Of a stretch of DNA of 64,000 nucleotides, positions 9,202 to 17,968 are shown piece by piece. The stretch's first letter is position 1. Each line of letters opens with the position of its first letter. The stretch is from Blastococcus litoris (GTDB taxonomy: Bacteria > Actinomycetota > Actinomycetes > Mycobacteriales > Geodermatophilaceae), in contig NZ_QCZF01000013.1 of the NCBI RefSeq assembly GCF_003075095.1, forward strand, positions 1-64,000, given 5' to 3'. The position numbers and the translations under genes are program-made. The notes beneath the pieces are model-generated. The model saw only the letters and a program-made list of their open reading frames with translations, ran no database searches and was not told where the DNA came from.

Positions 9202-10967
9202 CCGATCTGCGTCACCACGGCGACGCCGAGGTCGGGCCCGGGCTCGTCGACCTCGCCGTGAACGTCCGCGCCGACGCGCCGCCCGCCTGGCTGCGCGCGG
9301 TCCTGCACGACGCGCTCGACCGGAGCGCGGCCTATCCGGACGCCGGTCCCGCCCGGGCCGCCGTCGCCGCAGCACACGGCCGTGACCCCGCCGAGGTGCT
9401 GCTGACCGCCGGGGCGGCGGAGACGTTCACCCTCGTGGCCCGGGCGCTCGCGCCGAGGCGCGCCGTCGTCGTCCACCCGTCCTTCACGGAGCCGGAGGCT
9501 GCGCTGCGCGCGGCCGGGCACCCGGTCCAGCGGCTGCTCCTGCGGGCCGAGGACGGGTACCGGCTCGACCCCGACGCCGTCCCGGACGACGCCGACCTCG
9601 TCGTCCTCGGCAACCCGACCAACCCCACCTCGGTCCTGCACCCTGCGGCGCTGGTCGCGAAGCTGGTTCGGCCCGGCCGCCTGGTGGTGGTCGACGAGGC
9701 GTTCGCCGACACGGTCCCGGGCGAACCCGAGTCGCTGGCCGGGCTGGCCGACCTCTCCGGCCTCCTCGTGGTGCGCAGCCTGACCAAGACCTGGGGGCTG
9801 GCCGGCCTGCGGGTCGGCTACGCCCTCGGGGCGCCCGACCTGGTCGCCGCGCTCGCGGCCCAGCAACCGCACTGGCCGGTGTCCACCCCGGCGCTGGCCG
9901 CCCTGACCGCCTGCTCCACGCCGGCCGCGCGGGCGGAGGCCGAGGCCGGCGCCCGGGACCTGGCTGCGGACCGGGCCGCCCTGCTGGCCGCGCTGCCCAC
10001 CGGGGTCGTGGTCGAGGGGCGGCCGGAGTCGTCGTTCGTGCTGCTCCGCGTGCCCGGCGGCGCGCGGGTCCGGGAGCGGCTGCGCGACCTCGGGTGGGCG
10101 GTGCGCCGCGGGGACACCTTCCCCGGGCTGACGTCCGACCACCTCCGCGTCGCCGTCCGCGACCCGGGGACCTCGCGCGCCTTCGCGGCGGCGCTGACCG
10201 ACGTGCTCGGTGGGCGACCCGGGTCCTCCGCGCCAGGACGACCCGGGCGGGTGGTGCTCGTCGGTGGCGGGCCGGGCGATCCGGGACTCCTCACCGTGCG
10301 GGGGCGGCAGGCGCTGGCCGAGGCCGACGTGGTCGTCGCCGACCACCTCGCGCCGCAGGAGGTGCTCTCGTGGCTGGCCCCGCACGTCGAGGTCGTCGAC
10401 GCCTCGAAGCTGCCGCGGGGCCGGGCGATGGCGCAGGAACGGATCAACGGGCTCCTGGTCGAGCACGCCCGCGCCGGGCGGCGGGTCGTCCGCCTCAAGG
10501 GCGGCGACCCGTTCGTCTTCGGGCGTGGCATGGAGGAGGTCGAGGCGTGCACGGCCGCCGGCGTGCCGGTCGAGGTGGTGCCGGGGGTGACCAGCGCCGT
10601 CGCCGTCCCGGCGCTGGCCGGCGTGCCGGTGACGCACCGGGGGCTCACCCACGAGTTCGTCGTCGTGTCCGGCCACGTGCCGCCGGACCACCCCTCGTCG
10701 CTGGTCGACTGGGCAGCGCTGGGCCGGCTGCGCGGGACCCTCGTCGTCCTGATGGGCGTCGAGACCGCGCCGGCCATCGCCGCCGCGCTGGTCGCGCACG
10801 GCCGCGCGCCGGACACCCCGGTGGCCGTCGTCGTGGAGGGCGCGAGCGACCGGCAGCGGGTGCTCCGGACGACGCTCGACGGGCTGGCCGCCACCATGGC
10901 CCGCGAGGCGGTGCGGCCGCCGGCGGTGTGGGTGGTGGGCGACGTCGTGGACCTCACGGCCGCCTGA
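9198..10967 (+). CDS. Fusion of CobC-like PLP aminotransferase/decarboxylase and uroporphyrinogen-III C-methyltransferase (CobA)
   Basis: One uninterrupted 589-residue frame holds two enzymes. Residues 1 to about 340 form a fold-type-I PLP protein of the CobC/Rv2231c type, with the Schiff-base lysine in SLTKTWGLAGLRVGY (Lys197) and the conserved LGNPTNPTSV segment. After a short Gly/Pro/Ser linker, residues from about 350 form a SAM uroporphyrinogen-III methyltransferase: VVLVGGGPGDPGLLTVRG, VRLKGGDPFVFGRGMEE, EVVPGVTSAVAVPALAGVPVTHRG. CobA makes precorrin-2; CobC-type proteins make the aminopropanol (phosphate) arm. The two activities stand far apart in the pathway, so the fusion is probably for co-expression. 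GTGA overlap with the preceding gene; last gene of the operon. Confidence 0.88.
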   Translation: MTDLRHHGDAEVGPGLVDLAVNVRADAPPAWLRAVLHDALDRSAAYPDAGPARAAVAAAHGRDPAEVLLTAGAAETFTLVARALAPRRAVVVHPSFTEPEAALRAAGHPVQRLLLRAEDGYRLDPDAVPDDADLVVLGNPTNPTSVLHPAALVAKLVRPGRLVVVDEAFADTVPGEPESLAGLADLSGLLVVRSLTKTWGLAGLRVGYALGAPDLVAALAAQQPHWPVSTPALAALTACSTPAARAEAEAGARDLAADRAALLAALPTGVVVEGRPESSFVLLRVPGGARVRERLRDLGWAVRRGDTFPGLTSDHLRVAVRDPGTSRAFAAALTDVLGGRPGSSAPGRPGRVVLVGGGPGDPGLLTVRGRQALAEADVVVADHLAPQEVLSWLAPHVEVVDASKLPRGRAMAQERINGLLVEHARAGRRVVRLKGGDPFVFGRGMEEVEACTAAGVPVEVVPGVTSAVAVPALAGVPVTHRGLTHEFVVVSGHVPPDHPSSLVDWAALGRLRGTLVVLMGVETAPAIAAALVAHGRAPDTPVAVVVEGASDRQRVLRTTLDGLAATMAREAVRPPAVWVVGDVVDLTAA

Positions 10968-11047
10968 GCCGCCCGCGCCCCGGGGCGCTCCCGCGCCGGA
11001 TGGGAGACTGCACGTCGTCCGACCGCCGCCCGAGGAGCACACCCGCG

Positions 11048-12283
11048 ATGGCCCAGCACGTCGACCCGCCGGCCGACCGGATCCTCGAGGTCTCGGCACG
11101 CATCGCCGACCACCTGCTCGACGTGCAGCGCCAGGTGAACCGGCGGATCGACGAGATGCACGCGGAGCTGCTGCCGGGCGTCCGTGAGCAGCTCGGCCTG
11201 GCCGACACCCAGACGGTGGACGTGGCCGGGCTGATGAACGCCCGGATCGCCGGCCAGAGCCTCGTCGTCACCCCGGAGGCGGTGGCGTCGGTGGTCCCGC
11301 TGTCGGAGGAGTCGGCCGCCACCACCCGGGCCGGCCGGCGGGACATGACCGCGATCATCGGCGAGGAGGACGACCGGCTCGCCGTCATCGCCGGGCCCTG
11401 CTCCATCCACGACCCGGCGGCCACGATCGAGTACGCCGGCTTCCTGCGGGAGATGCGGGGCCGCTACGCCGACGACCTCGAGATCGTCATGCGGACCTAC
11501 ACCGAGAAGCCGCGCACCGAGGTGGACTGGAAGGGCTTCGCCTACGACCCCTACCTCGACGGGTCCAACCGGATCAGCGTCGGGCTGGTCGCCACCCGCA
11601 TGCTGATGTGCCGGATCACCGGGCTCGGCGTCCCCGTGGCGGCCGAGCCGCTCAACGCGCTGACGCCGCAGTACGTCGACGGGCTGGTGACCTACAACGG
11701 CGTCGGCGCGCGGAACGTCACCGACCAGACCGCGCGCGAGCGGGTCTCCGGCTTCTCCGCCGTCGTCGGCTTCAAGAACTCGCCGGAGGGCAGCATCGAC
11801 GCCGCGATCTCGGCGGTCATCGCGGCGCGCGCGGCGCACGAGTTCCTCGGCGTCGACCGGCACGGCATCTCCGCCCAGCTGTCGACGACGGGCAACGACA
11901 CCGGTCACGTCATCCTGCGCGGCGACAAGGACGGCCCGAACTACTCCGCCGCGCACGTCGCCGACACCCGGGCCAAGCTGCGGGCGCGGGGCCTGCCCGA
12001 GGTCCTGGTCGTCGACGCCTCGCACGGCAACAGCCAGAAGAACCACCTGCGGCAGATCGACGTCGTGAAGGACCTCGCCGGCCAGATCGCGGGCGGCGAG
12101 ACGGCGATCCGCGGCGTGATGATCGAGAGCAACCTCGTCGCCGGCCGGCAGGACCTCGACCAGGAGCACCCCGAGGCGCTGGTGTACGGCACGAGCGTCA
12201 CCGACGCCTGCGTCGACCTCGACACCACCGCCGCCCTCTTCGAGGAGCTCGCGGGCGCGGCGCGGGTCCGCCGCGCCGGCTGA
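11048..12283 (+). CDS. 3-deoxy-7-phosphoheptulonate (DAHP) synthase, class I
   Basis: The 411-residue enzyme condenses phosphoenolpyruvate and erythrose-4-phosphate, the first step of the shikimate pathway. The family blocks are present: AGPCSIHDP (115-123), MRTYTEKPRTEVDWKG, AAEPLNALTPQY, GFKNSPEGSIDAA, LRGDKDGPNYSAAHV, DASHGNSQKNH, MIESNLVAGRQ and YGTSVTDACVDLD. The GPCSIHD block lies roughly 55 residues later than in E. coli AroG, because of a helical, charged N-terminal extension of unknown role. A region of about 80 bases separates it from cobC-cobA, and it ends four bases before convergent helR. Confidence 0.92.
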   Translation: MAQHVDPPADRILEVSARIADHLLDVQRQVNRRIDEMHAELLPGVREQLGLADTQTVDVAGLMNARIAGQSLVVTPEAVASVVPLSEESAATTRAGRRDMTAIIGEEDDRLAVIAGPCSIHDPAATIEYAGFLREMRGRYADDLEIVMRTYTEKPRTEVDWKGFAYDPYLDGSNRISVGLVATRMLMCRITGLGVPVAAEPLNALTPQYVDGLVTYNGVGARNVTDQTARERVSGFSAVVGFKNSPEGSIDAAISAVIAARAAHEFLGVDRHGISAQLSTTGNDTGHVILRGDKDGPNYSAAHVADTRAKLRARGLPEVLVVDASHGNSQKNHLRQIDVVKDLAGQIAGGETAIRGVMIESNLVAGRQDLDQEHPEALVYGTSVTDACVDLDTTAALFEELAGAARVRRAG

Positions 12284-12287
12284 CCGG

Positions 12288-14498
12288 TCAGCTCGTCAGG
12301 ACGACCAGCCGCTGCGTCGCCCGCGTCATCGCGACGTAGCGGTCCACCGCACCCTCGATGCCGGTGCCGAACGACTCCGGGTCGACCAGCACGACGAGGT
12401 CGAACTCGAGGCCCTTCGCCAGCACGGGGGTCAGCGACCGGACGCGGGACGTCGGCCGGAACGCCGGGGCGCCGATGACGCAGGCGGTGCCCTCGGGGTG
12501 CTCGGCCAGCCAGCTGCCGACGACCACCTCCAGGTCGCCGGCCGCGCCGTGCGCGACGGGGATGCCGCTGCTGCGGATGGAGGTCGGCACGTTGGCGTCG
12601 GGCAGCGCGGCCCGGATGACCGGTTCCGCCTCCGCCATGACCTCCTCCGGCGTGCGGTAGTTGATCGTCAGGGACGCCACGTGGACCCGGTCGAGCCCGA
12701 CCCGCGCCAGCCGCTCCTGCCACGACTCGGTGAACCCGTGCCGTGCCTGCGCGCGGTCGCCGACGATCGTGAAGCTCCGGGACGGGCAGCGCTGCAGCAG
12801 CATCTGCCACTCGGCGTCGGTGAGCTCCTGCGCCTCGTCCACCACGACGTGCGCGAACGGGCCGGCGAGCACGTCGGGGGCGGCGGTGGGCAGCGCGGCG
12901 TCGTCCACCAGGGCGCCCCGCAGGTCCTGCCCGCGCAGCATCGACATGATCATCATGTCGGAGTCGTCGGTCGCGATCAGGTCGGAGACGACGTCGGCCA
13001 TCCTCAGCCGGTCGGCGGCCACGACGGCTTCCTGGCGTCGGCGGCGGCGGGACACCTCCGGGTCACCCAGCCGCAGCCGCGCCGCGTCCAGGAGGGGCAG
13101 GTCGGCGACCGTCCAGGCGGCCGGTTCGGCGCGCTGGAGCAGCGCGACCTCGCCGGCGGAGAGCCACGGTGCGCACCGCCGCAGGTACGCGGGCACCGAC
13201 CAGAGGTCCGCGACGAGATCGGCGGGCTCGAGCAGCGGCCAGGCCCGGCCGAAGGCCCGCACGAGGTCGCGGTTGGCGGCCAGCGACCGCCGGTAGCCCG
13301 CGTCCGGGTCGTCCCGCGCGAGGCCGTAGGCGTCGAAGTCGTCGTCGGCCCCGGGGCCGTCGTCCTCGTCGTCCAGCTCGTGCCGGAGCTTGTCCACGAG
13401 GATGCGCAGCAGCGCCTCCCACACCTGGTCGCGGGCCTCGTTGTGCTGCGCGCCCGGATCGCGGGCGCCGAACGCCTCGGCCCAGTCGCCGGCGTCGAGC
13501 GGCACGGTGGCCCACGGCGTGACGACCTCCAGGCGTCCGGTCGGCGGCTCCTCGTAGAAGCGCACCGCCGCCTCGACCGCCTCCGGCCAGAGCGCGGACG
13601 ACTTCAGCCGGGCGACGTCGGGGTCGGTCTCCGGCACGGCGACGGCGCCCTCGGGGACCAGGTCCCGCAGGGTGCACGTCGGCACCCCCTCCTCCCCGAG
13701 GCTGGGCAGGACGTCGGCGACGTAGGCCAGGTAGGGCTCGTGCGGGCCGACGAACAACACCCCGCCGCGGTGGTGCCCCAGGCGGGAGTCCGCGTAGAGC
13801 AGGTAGGCGGTGCGGTGCAGGGCGACGACGGTCTTCCCGGTCCCCGGGCCCCCGTCGACGACCAGGGCGCCGCCGGACCCCGCCCGGATGATCGCGTCCT
13901 GGTCGGACTGGATGGTGCCCAGGACGTCGCGCATCCGGGCCGACCTGGTGCTGCCCAGGCTGGCGATGAAGGCCGACTGGTCGTCGAGCGCGGCGGCGTG
14001 TCCGGCGAACCCCTCGGCCGTGAACACCTCGTCCCAGTAGTCGGTGACGCGTCCGCGGGTCCAGCGGTACCGGCGGCGGGCGGCCAGACCCATCGGGTCG
14101 GCGTGCGTGGCGCCGAAGAACGGCTCGGCAGCCGGGGAGCGCCAGTCCAGCAGCAGCCGCCGTCCGGCGCTGTCGGTGAGGCCGAGCCGCCCGACGAACA
14201 CCGGCGCGGAGCCGTCCGCGGGGTCCATGCGGCCCAGGCACAGGTCGAGGCCGAACCGGCGGAGAGTGCGCAGGCGCCCGGTCAGCCGGTGGACCTCGAG
14301 GTCGCGGTCCAGCGCCTCCTGCCCGGTGCCGCCGGGCGCACGACGCTCCACGTCGAGGCGCTGGGACAGCTCGGCGATCGTCTCCTGCAGGCTCTCCGCG
14401 ATGACGGCGAAGTGCTGCTCGTCGGCCGCGATCAGGGCCGGGTCGTCCTTGGCGGAGAGGTGGTCGGGAAGGGCGAAGACGCTGGTCAGACCGTTCAC
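12288..14498 (-). CDS. helR: HelR-type HelD-like RNA polymerase recycling ATPase (rifamycin protection)
   Basis: The 736-residue superfamily 1 helicase-like ATPase belongs to the HelD group that strips stalled RNA polymerase, and its N-terminus (ALPDHLSAKDDPALIAADEQ) fits actinobacterial HelR, which displaces rifamycins from polymerase. An N-terminal coiled-coil (about 25-90) precedes Walker A GGPGTGKT (216-223); later motifs include FAHVVVDEAQELTDAEW, the TIVGDRAQARHG block and a C-terminal VYVAMTRATQR-like motif. The start is uncertain: GTG at 14498 (used) or TTG at 14537. The latter would lie inside the rifamycin-associated element, which favours 14498. The HelR identity is strengthened by that element. 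Confidence 0.85.
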   Translation of the reverse strand: MNGLTSVFALPDHLSAKDDPALIAADEQHFAVIAESLQETIAELSQRLDVERRAPGGTGQEALDRDLEVHRLTGRLRTLRRFGLDLCLGRMDPADGSAPVFVGRLGLTDSAGRRLLLDWRSPAAEPFFGATHADPMGLAARRRYRWTRGRVTDYWDEVFTAEGFAGHAAALDDQSAFIASLGSTRSARMRDVLGTIQSDQDAIIRAGSGGALVVDGGPGTGKTVVALHRTAYLLYADSRLGHHRGGVLFVGPHEPYLAYVADVLPSLGEEGVPTCTLRDLVPEGAVAVPETDPDVARLKSSALWPEAVEAAVRFYEEPPTGRLEVVTPWATVPLDAGDWAEAFGARDPGAQHNEARDQVWEALLRILVDKLRHELDDEDDGPGADDDFDAYGLARDDPDAGYRRSLAANRDLVRAFGRAWPLLEPADLVADLWSVPAYLRRCAPWLSAGEVALLQRAEPAAWTVADLPLLDAARLRLGDPEVSRRRRRQEAVVAADRLRMADVVSDLIATDDSDMMIMSMLRGQDLRGALVDDAALPTAAPDVLAGPFAHVVVDEAQELTDAEWQMLLQRCPSRSFTIVGDRAQARHGFTESWQERLARVGLDRVHVASLTINYRTPEEVMAEAEPVIRAALPDANVPTSIRSSGIPVAHGAAGDLEVVVGSWLAEHPEGTACVIGAPAFRPTSRVRSLTPVLAKGLEFDLVVLVDPESFGTGIEGAVDRYVAMTRATQRLVVLTS

Positions 14499-14522
14499 GA
14501 CGAGCGAGTGTGCGGCCGGACC

Positions 14523-14543
14523 GGGGTCTTGCCGCAAGCCCCC
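14523..14543 (-). promoter_or_regulatory. Rifamycin-associated element (RAE)
   Basis: The minus strand reads GGGGCTTGCGGCAAGACCC (14542 to 14524), an inverted repeat that matches, from memory with about one difference, the 19-base RAE that makes actinobacterial genes rifamycin-inducible. It lies 26-45 bases upstream of the chosen helR start and immediately downstream of a TATAGC -10 box. Confidence 0.8.
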
Positions 14544-14549
14544 GGCTGC

Positions 14550-14555
14550 GCTATA
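14550..14555 (-). promoter_or_regulatory. helR: -10 box of the helR promoter
   Basis: TATAGC on the minus strand is the only good -10-like hexamer ahead of helR and ends about seven bases before the RAE, so transcription would start near or within the RAE. No clear -35 element was recognised. Confidence 0.5.
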
Positions 14556-14635
14556 CGTTGAAGTGGGAACGGAGGTGGGTGCTCCCCCGTCCCCATCCGC
14601 TGACCGACCGCGGCACGGCGCCCATCACCGACGAA

Positions 14636-14668
14636 GGCCCCCGACCGAGTTGCTACTGGTCGAGGGCC
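14636..14668. terminator. Hairpin beyond the tRNA 3' fragment
   Basis: GGCCCCCGACC and GGTCGAGGGCC pair across a short loop, with one imperfect pair. The hairpin sits just past the 3' end of the truncated tRNA sequence, so it is probably the original terminator of that tRNA gene. Confidence 0.55.
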
Positions 14669-14672
14669 TGGA

Positions 14673-14712
14673 TGGCTCCCCCGACTGGACTTGAACCAGT
14701 AACCCTGCGATT
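14673..14712 (-). other. tRNA 3'-half, probable attachment site of an integrated island
   Basis: The minus strand carries a normal tRNA 3' half: TCGCA anticodon-stem arm, a T-arm with GGTTCAAGTCC, acceptor strand GGGGGAG and GCCA end. Upstream there is no matching CTCCCCC acceptor strand, D-arm or anticodon loop, so the gene is not functional here. A tyrosine integrase starts 132 bases to the right. This is what is left at one end when an island inserts in a tRNA gene and restores the tRNA at its other end. The 3' half resembles actinobacterial tRNA-Asn, but the identity is a guess. Confidence 0.7.
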
Positions 14713-14843
14713 GTCTGGTCGCGTGCCTCCGCTGGTCACTCTGAATCGCCGAGTCTGCCCTCTGACCTGCCATTAGCCGTCGGAGTAAGGCACCTTTGGA
14801 GACCCTTCCACACCCTTGGTGACCCCGATTTCCTGGGGGTTAA

Positions 14844-16007
14844 ATGGGGCTATGGTGCGGTGGCATGGGACGTCCCCCGCTGGCTCTGGGCACCGCCGGC
14901 GCCATCCGCTGCTACAAGACTGGCACCGGCTACCGCGCCCGCGTCCTCGTCCGTGACCTCGACGGCGCGGTGCGCGCCGTCGAACGGCGCGGACCCACCA
15001 AGGCCGCCGCGGAGCGGGCACTGAAGTCGGCCCTGCGTGATCGAGTGCCCGGTGGCGCTGGCGGCGACATTGCTGCCGACAGCCGCGTGTCGGCACTCGC
15101 CGAAACCTGGTACGCCGGGCTGGCCGACCTGTCACCGGTAACCATGCAGGCCTATCGCGACCGGCTCGATCGGCAGATTCTGCCCGGGCTGGGTCAGCTT
15201 CGGGTCCGTGAGCTCAGTGTCGGCGTCCTCGACCGACACCTGCGGCTCATCGCCGATAAGCACGGCACCGCCACCGCCCGAACCTGTCGCTCCGTGCTGT
15301 CCGGCATGTGCGCATTGGCCGCACGCCACGACGCCCTTGCCCACAATCCCGTGCGGGCCGTCGGCCCCGTCCGTGGCGGCCCGAGAAGGGCTCCGCGTGC
15401 GCTGTCACTCCCTGAACTGCGACAGCTTCGCGCCGCACTCACGTACGACGACAGGGCGATCGCTCGCGACCTGCCCGACCTGGTCGGCTTCCTCATGGCC
15501 ACCGGGCTGCGCATCGGCGAGGCATGCGGTCTGGCGTGGAACGCCGTGGACCTGGAGGTCAGCGTGATAGAGGTCCGGGCGGCGGCGATCCGCGTTCGGG
15601 GACAAGGACTCGTCGTGAAGTCGACGAAGACCGACGCCGGCACGCGGAGCCTCCAACTACCGCGCTGGTGTGTGGCGAACCTGCGCGAACGCGCCTCGTC
15701 GCTTGACCTGCCGGTCAAGGACCTTGGCGCGCAACCGGTCTTTCCCGCTCCCTTGGGCGGCTGGCGCGATCCCTCAAACACTCAGGCCGACCTGAGGGAT
15801 GCCTTCACCACCGCCGGATTCGACTGGGTCACGTCGCATGTCTTCCGGAAGACGGTTGCCACCCTGATGGACCACGCCGGCCTTTCTTCGCGCGCAGCGG
15901 CCGACCAACTGGGCCACGCCAACACGTCCATGACCAGCGACGTCTACTTCGGTCGGAAGATCGCAGCAACAGGCGCGGCGGCGGTTCTCGAGGCATTGGA
16001 CGCATAG
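14844..16007 (+). CDS. int: Tyrosine recombinase / integrase of the island
   Basis: The 387-residue protein has an N-terminal arm-binding region, a core-binding SAM-like domain (about 82-165) and the C-terminal catalytic domain. The active-site residues are all visible: Arg223 in ATGLRIGE, a Lys in VKSTKTD (near 262), His332 and Arg335 in SHVFRKT, His358 in LGHAN, and the nucleophile Tyr368 in SDVYFGRK. It therefore looks active. It lies 132 bases from the tRNA 3' fragment, the usual place for a tRNA-integrating enzyme. An ATG at 14865 is an alternative start. No excisionase was recognised next to it. Confidence 0.9.
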   Translation: MGLWCGGMGRPPLALGTAGAIRCYKTGTGYRARVLVRDLDGAVRAVERRGPTKAAAERALKSALRDRVPGGAGGDIAADSRVSALAETWYAGLADLSPVTMQAYRDRLDRQILPGLGQLRVRELSVGVLDRHLRLIADKHGTATARTCRSVLSGMCALAARHDALAHNPVRAVGPVRGGPRRAPRALSLPELRQLRAALTYDDRAIARDLPDLVGFLMATGLRIGEACGLAWNAVDLEVSVIEVRAAAIRVRGQGLVVKSTKTDAGTRSLQLPRWCVANLRERASSLDLPVKDLGAQPVFPAPLGGWRDPSNTQADLRDAFTTAGFDWVTSHVFRKTVATLMDHAGLSSRAAADQLGHANTSMTSDVYFGRKIAATGAAAVLEALDA

Positions 16008-16492
16008 ACGGTGGACGTTCCAGAAGGCGACCTGAGGGCGAGCTGCCGAGCCGCGGATCTTTCGCCTGAAGTCATTCGGAACCGGCGACCGTCGCAGCCG
16101 GGCTCGAAGTCCTTGAAGCCTGGTACACATCAGCGTGCCCCGTCCGGCCGGAGACAGAGGGTTCTCCGAACCTAGGGCGCTTCGACCGGACGGGGTCAGC
16201 CTGCAGGAACATTGCCGGTGAGGTCGCTCCCACGGGTGGATGATCCGGCCGCGCGCGGCCGCGAACACGACAACGGACCCCAGAGGCGACTCGAAGAAGC
16301 GGTGGGTGCGTCGCCTAAAAGGCGGCTTCAGGGACGCCAGCCGTTTCCCGGCTCGCCGATGTTCGGTGCCTCCCTCAGCTCGGGTTCCCGGCATGTCACC
16401 ACCCGCCGAGACGGCCCCCCGCCCGGGGGGGCCATCGGGCCAAGCATCAGGGCCATCACTCGCACCGCGGGCTGGCCGTGGGTCCCCAGCGC
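16008..16492. other. Gene-free region between int and nuoN
   Basis: No supported gene was found in these 485 bases. They contain an inverted repeat with ten-base arms CCCCGTCCGG (16138-16147) and CCGGACGGGG (16186-16195), and a strong GC hairpin at 16413-16432. The first may be the int terminator or an element-related site. Confidence 0.5.
16413..16432 (-). terminator. Terminator of the nuo-like operon
   Basis: GGCCCCCC, a GCCC loop and GGGGGGCC form a perfect hairpin about 60 bases past the nuoN stop on the minus strand. No T-run follows, as is usual in very GC-rich actinobacteria. Confidence 0.55.
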
Positions 16493-17968
16493 TCACCCCG
16501 GTACGACGAGGGCCAACCAAACGCCCGCACCGACGCCGAGGAGCACTGAGACGAGTGCCGCTGCATGGAGGACGACAAGAGGGGCGGTGGCAGTCCGGCG
16601 GCGCAGCTTCGTCGCTCCCCCAGGCTCCCCCGGTTCTGCGGTGCCAGGCGACTCCAACTGGCCTGAGCTTGCAGCAGGCGCGATCCAGCGGAGGTAGTAG
16701 AAGAGGCTGGCCACGGTGTTCACCGCGGCGAGGACCACGAGCCAGATTAGTGCGCCGTCCCAGGCAGCACTGAACACCGCCAGCTTGCCGACGAAGACCG
16801 CTGTGGGGGGCGTGCCGACGAGGCCGAGGAGGCACACGACCAGGCTGACGACTGCCCACCGGTTCCGGCGGGCCGCTGCCGCCCACTCGCGGATCGAGCG
16901 GGCTTCGGGAAAGGCGGCGACTGCCGCGAAGGCGCCGAGGTTCGTGAGGGCGTAGCCGGCGAGGTAGATGGCCAACGCCGGAACGGCCAGGTCGGTACGT
17001 CCGGCGACCGCCACCACCATGAACAGGTACCCGACCTGGCTGACCGTCGAGTACGCGAGCAGGCGAAGGACGTCGGTCTGGTTGAAGGCGGCGAGGTTAC
17101 CCAGCGTCATGCTCAGCGCGGCGATGACCGCCACCAGCAGAGACAGGTCGAGCGAGACGCCGGCGAACGGCTCGGCCAATAGCCGGAAGGCGGCGGCCAC
17201 GGCGCCGACCTTGGGGATCGTGGTGATGTACGCGGCCATCGCCGGCGTGGTTCCGGCGGTGACGTCGGGAACCCAGAAGTGCACCGGGACGGCGCCTGCC
17301 TTGAAGCCGACGCCGGCAAGGACGCCGATGACGCCCATCGCGAGCAAGGCGACTGGGGCCTCCGGGAGAAGCGTGGCCAGATCGGGGTAGCCCGTGGTGC
17401 CGGTGGCCAGGACCAGAGACGTGACCCCGATCATCATGAGCACACCGACGAAGGCCCCCATGAGGTAGTACTTCAGCGTCGCCTCGGTGCCCGACGAGTC
17501 CTTGGCGAACCCGGCAAGGGCGTACAGCGGAATGCTGGCCAATAGGTAGGCGGCGACCAGGAGCAGCAGGTCGCCACTGGCCGCGAGCGCGATGGTGCCC
17601 AGGGCGCCCAAGACCATGAGGACGTAAGCCTCCGTCTCCCGAGGATGTCCTGCGAGCGACGAGGAGGAGAGGACGACGGCCACCGCCGCGGACAGCGCGA
17701 CCACGATCCGGACGGTCTCGGTGGTGCCGTCGATGACCCAGGTCTCCTCGAACACCCGTGTCGCGGTGTCATCGAGCGCCAGGACCGCTACGGCCGCGCT
17801 CGCCACGCAGGAGAGGATGACAACCGCGCGCACCCGCCACTGCCGGTGCTGTGGGGTCCACAGCCCCAGCAGCAGCCCGCCGACCGCACCGAGGAGCAGC
17901 AGGAGCTCCGGCAGCAGTGCCAGCGCCTCCTCCCCCGCGCCGGTCATCCCGCCCATCGGGTCGTTCAC
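16493..17968 (-). CDS. nuoN: NuoN-like antiporter subunit of a complex-I derivative
   Basis: The 491-residue protein has about 13-14 predicted membrane helices and the Mrp-antiporter fold. The helix-7 lysine is kept in GVGFKAGAVPVHFWVPDV, and the later lysine in TIPKVGA; FNQTDVLRLLAYSTVSQVGYLF is the usual broken-helix region. The TM5 glutamate found in canonical NuoN (IELLSLPLY) is missing here (YLLASIPLY, Leu at the position), so one proton-channel coupling residue appears lost. GTG start overlapping nuoM by four bases. Last gene of the operon nuoA-B/D-H-J-K-L-M-N. The subunit identity is firm; that it works in an ordinary NADH dehydrogenase is unlikely. Confidence 0.88.
   Translation of the reverse strand: MNDPMGGMTGAGEEALALLPELLLLLGAVGGLLLGLWTPQHRQWRVRAVVILSCVASAAVAVLALDDTATRVFEETWVIDGTTETVRIVVALSAAVAVVLSSSSLAGHPRETEAYVLMVLGALGTIALAASGDLLLLVAAYLLASIPLYALAGFAKDSSGTEATLKYYLMGAFVGVLMMIGVTSLVLATGTTGYPDLATLLPEAPVALLAMGVIGVLAGVGFKAGAVPVHFWVPDVTAGTTPAMAAYITTIPKVGAVAAAFRLLAEPFAGVSLDLSLLVAVIAALSMTLGNLAAFNQTDVLRLLAYSTVSQVGYLFMVVAVAGRTDLAVPALAIYLAGYALTNLGAFAAVAAFPEARSIREWAAAARRNRWAVVSLVVCLLGLVGTPPTAVFVGKLAVFSAAWDGALIWLVVLAAVNTVASLFYYLRWIAPAASSGQLESPGTAEPGEPGGATKLRRRTATAPLVVLHAAALVSVLLGVGAGVWLALVVPG

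Noticed and set aside
14537-14539. TTG at 14537 as the helR start
   Set aside because: It lies inside the rifamycin-associated element and about where transcription should begin; the GTG at 14498 fits better.
12498-14561. Long plus-strand open frame antisense to helR
   Set aside because: It mirrors the third-position GC pattern of helR and encodes low-complexity Gly/Arg/Pro sequence with no family features.
14673-14780. A complete tRNA gene
   Set aside because: Only the 3' half is present; no CTCCCCC acceptor strand, D-arm or seven-base anticodon loop can be formed upstream.
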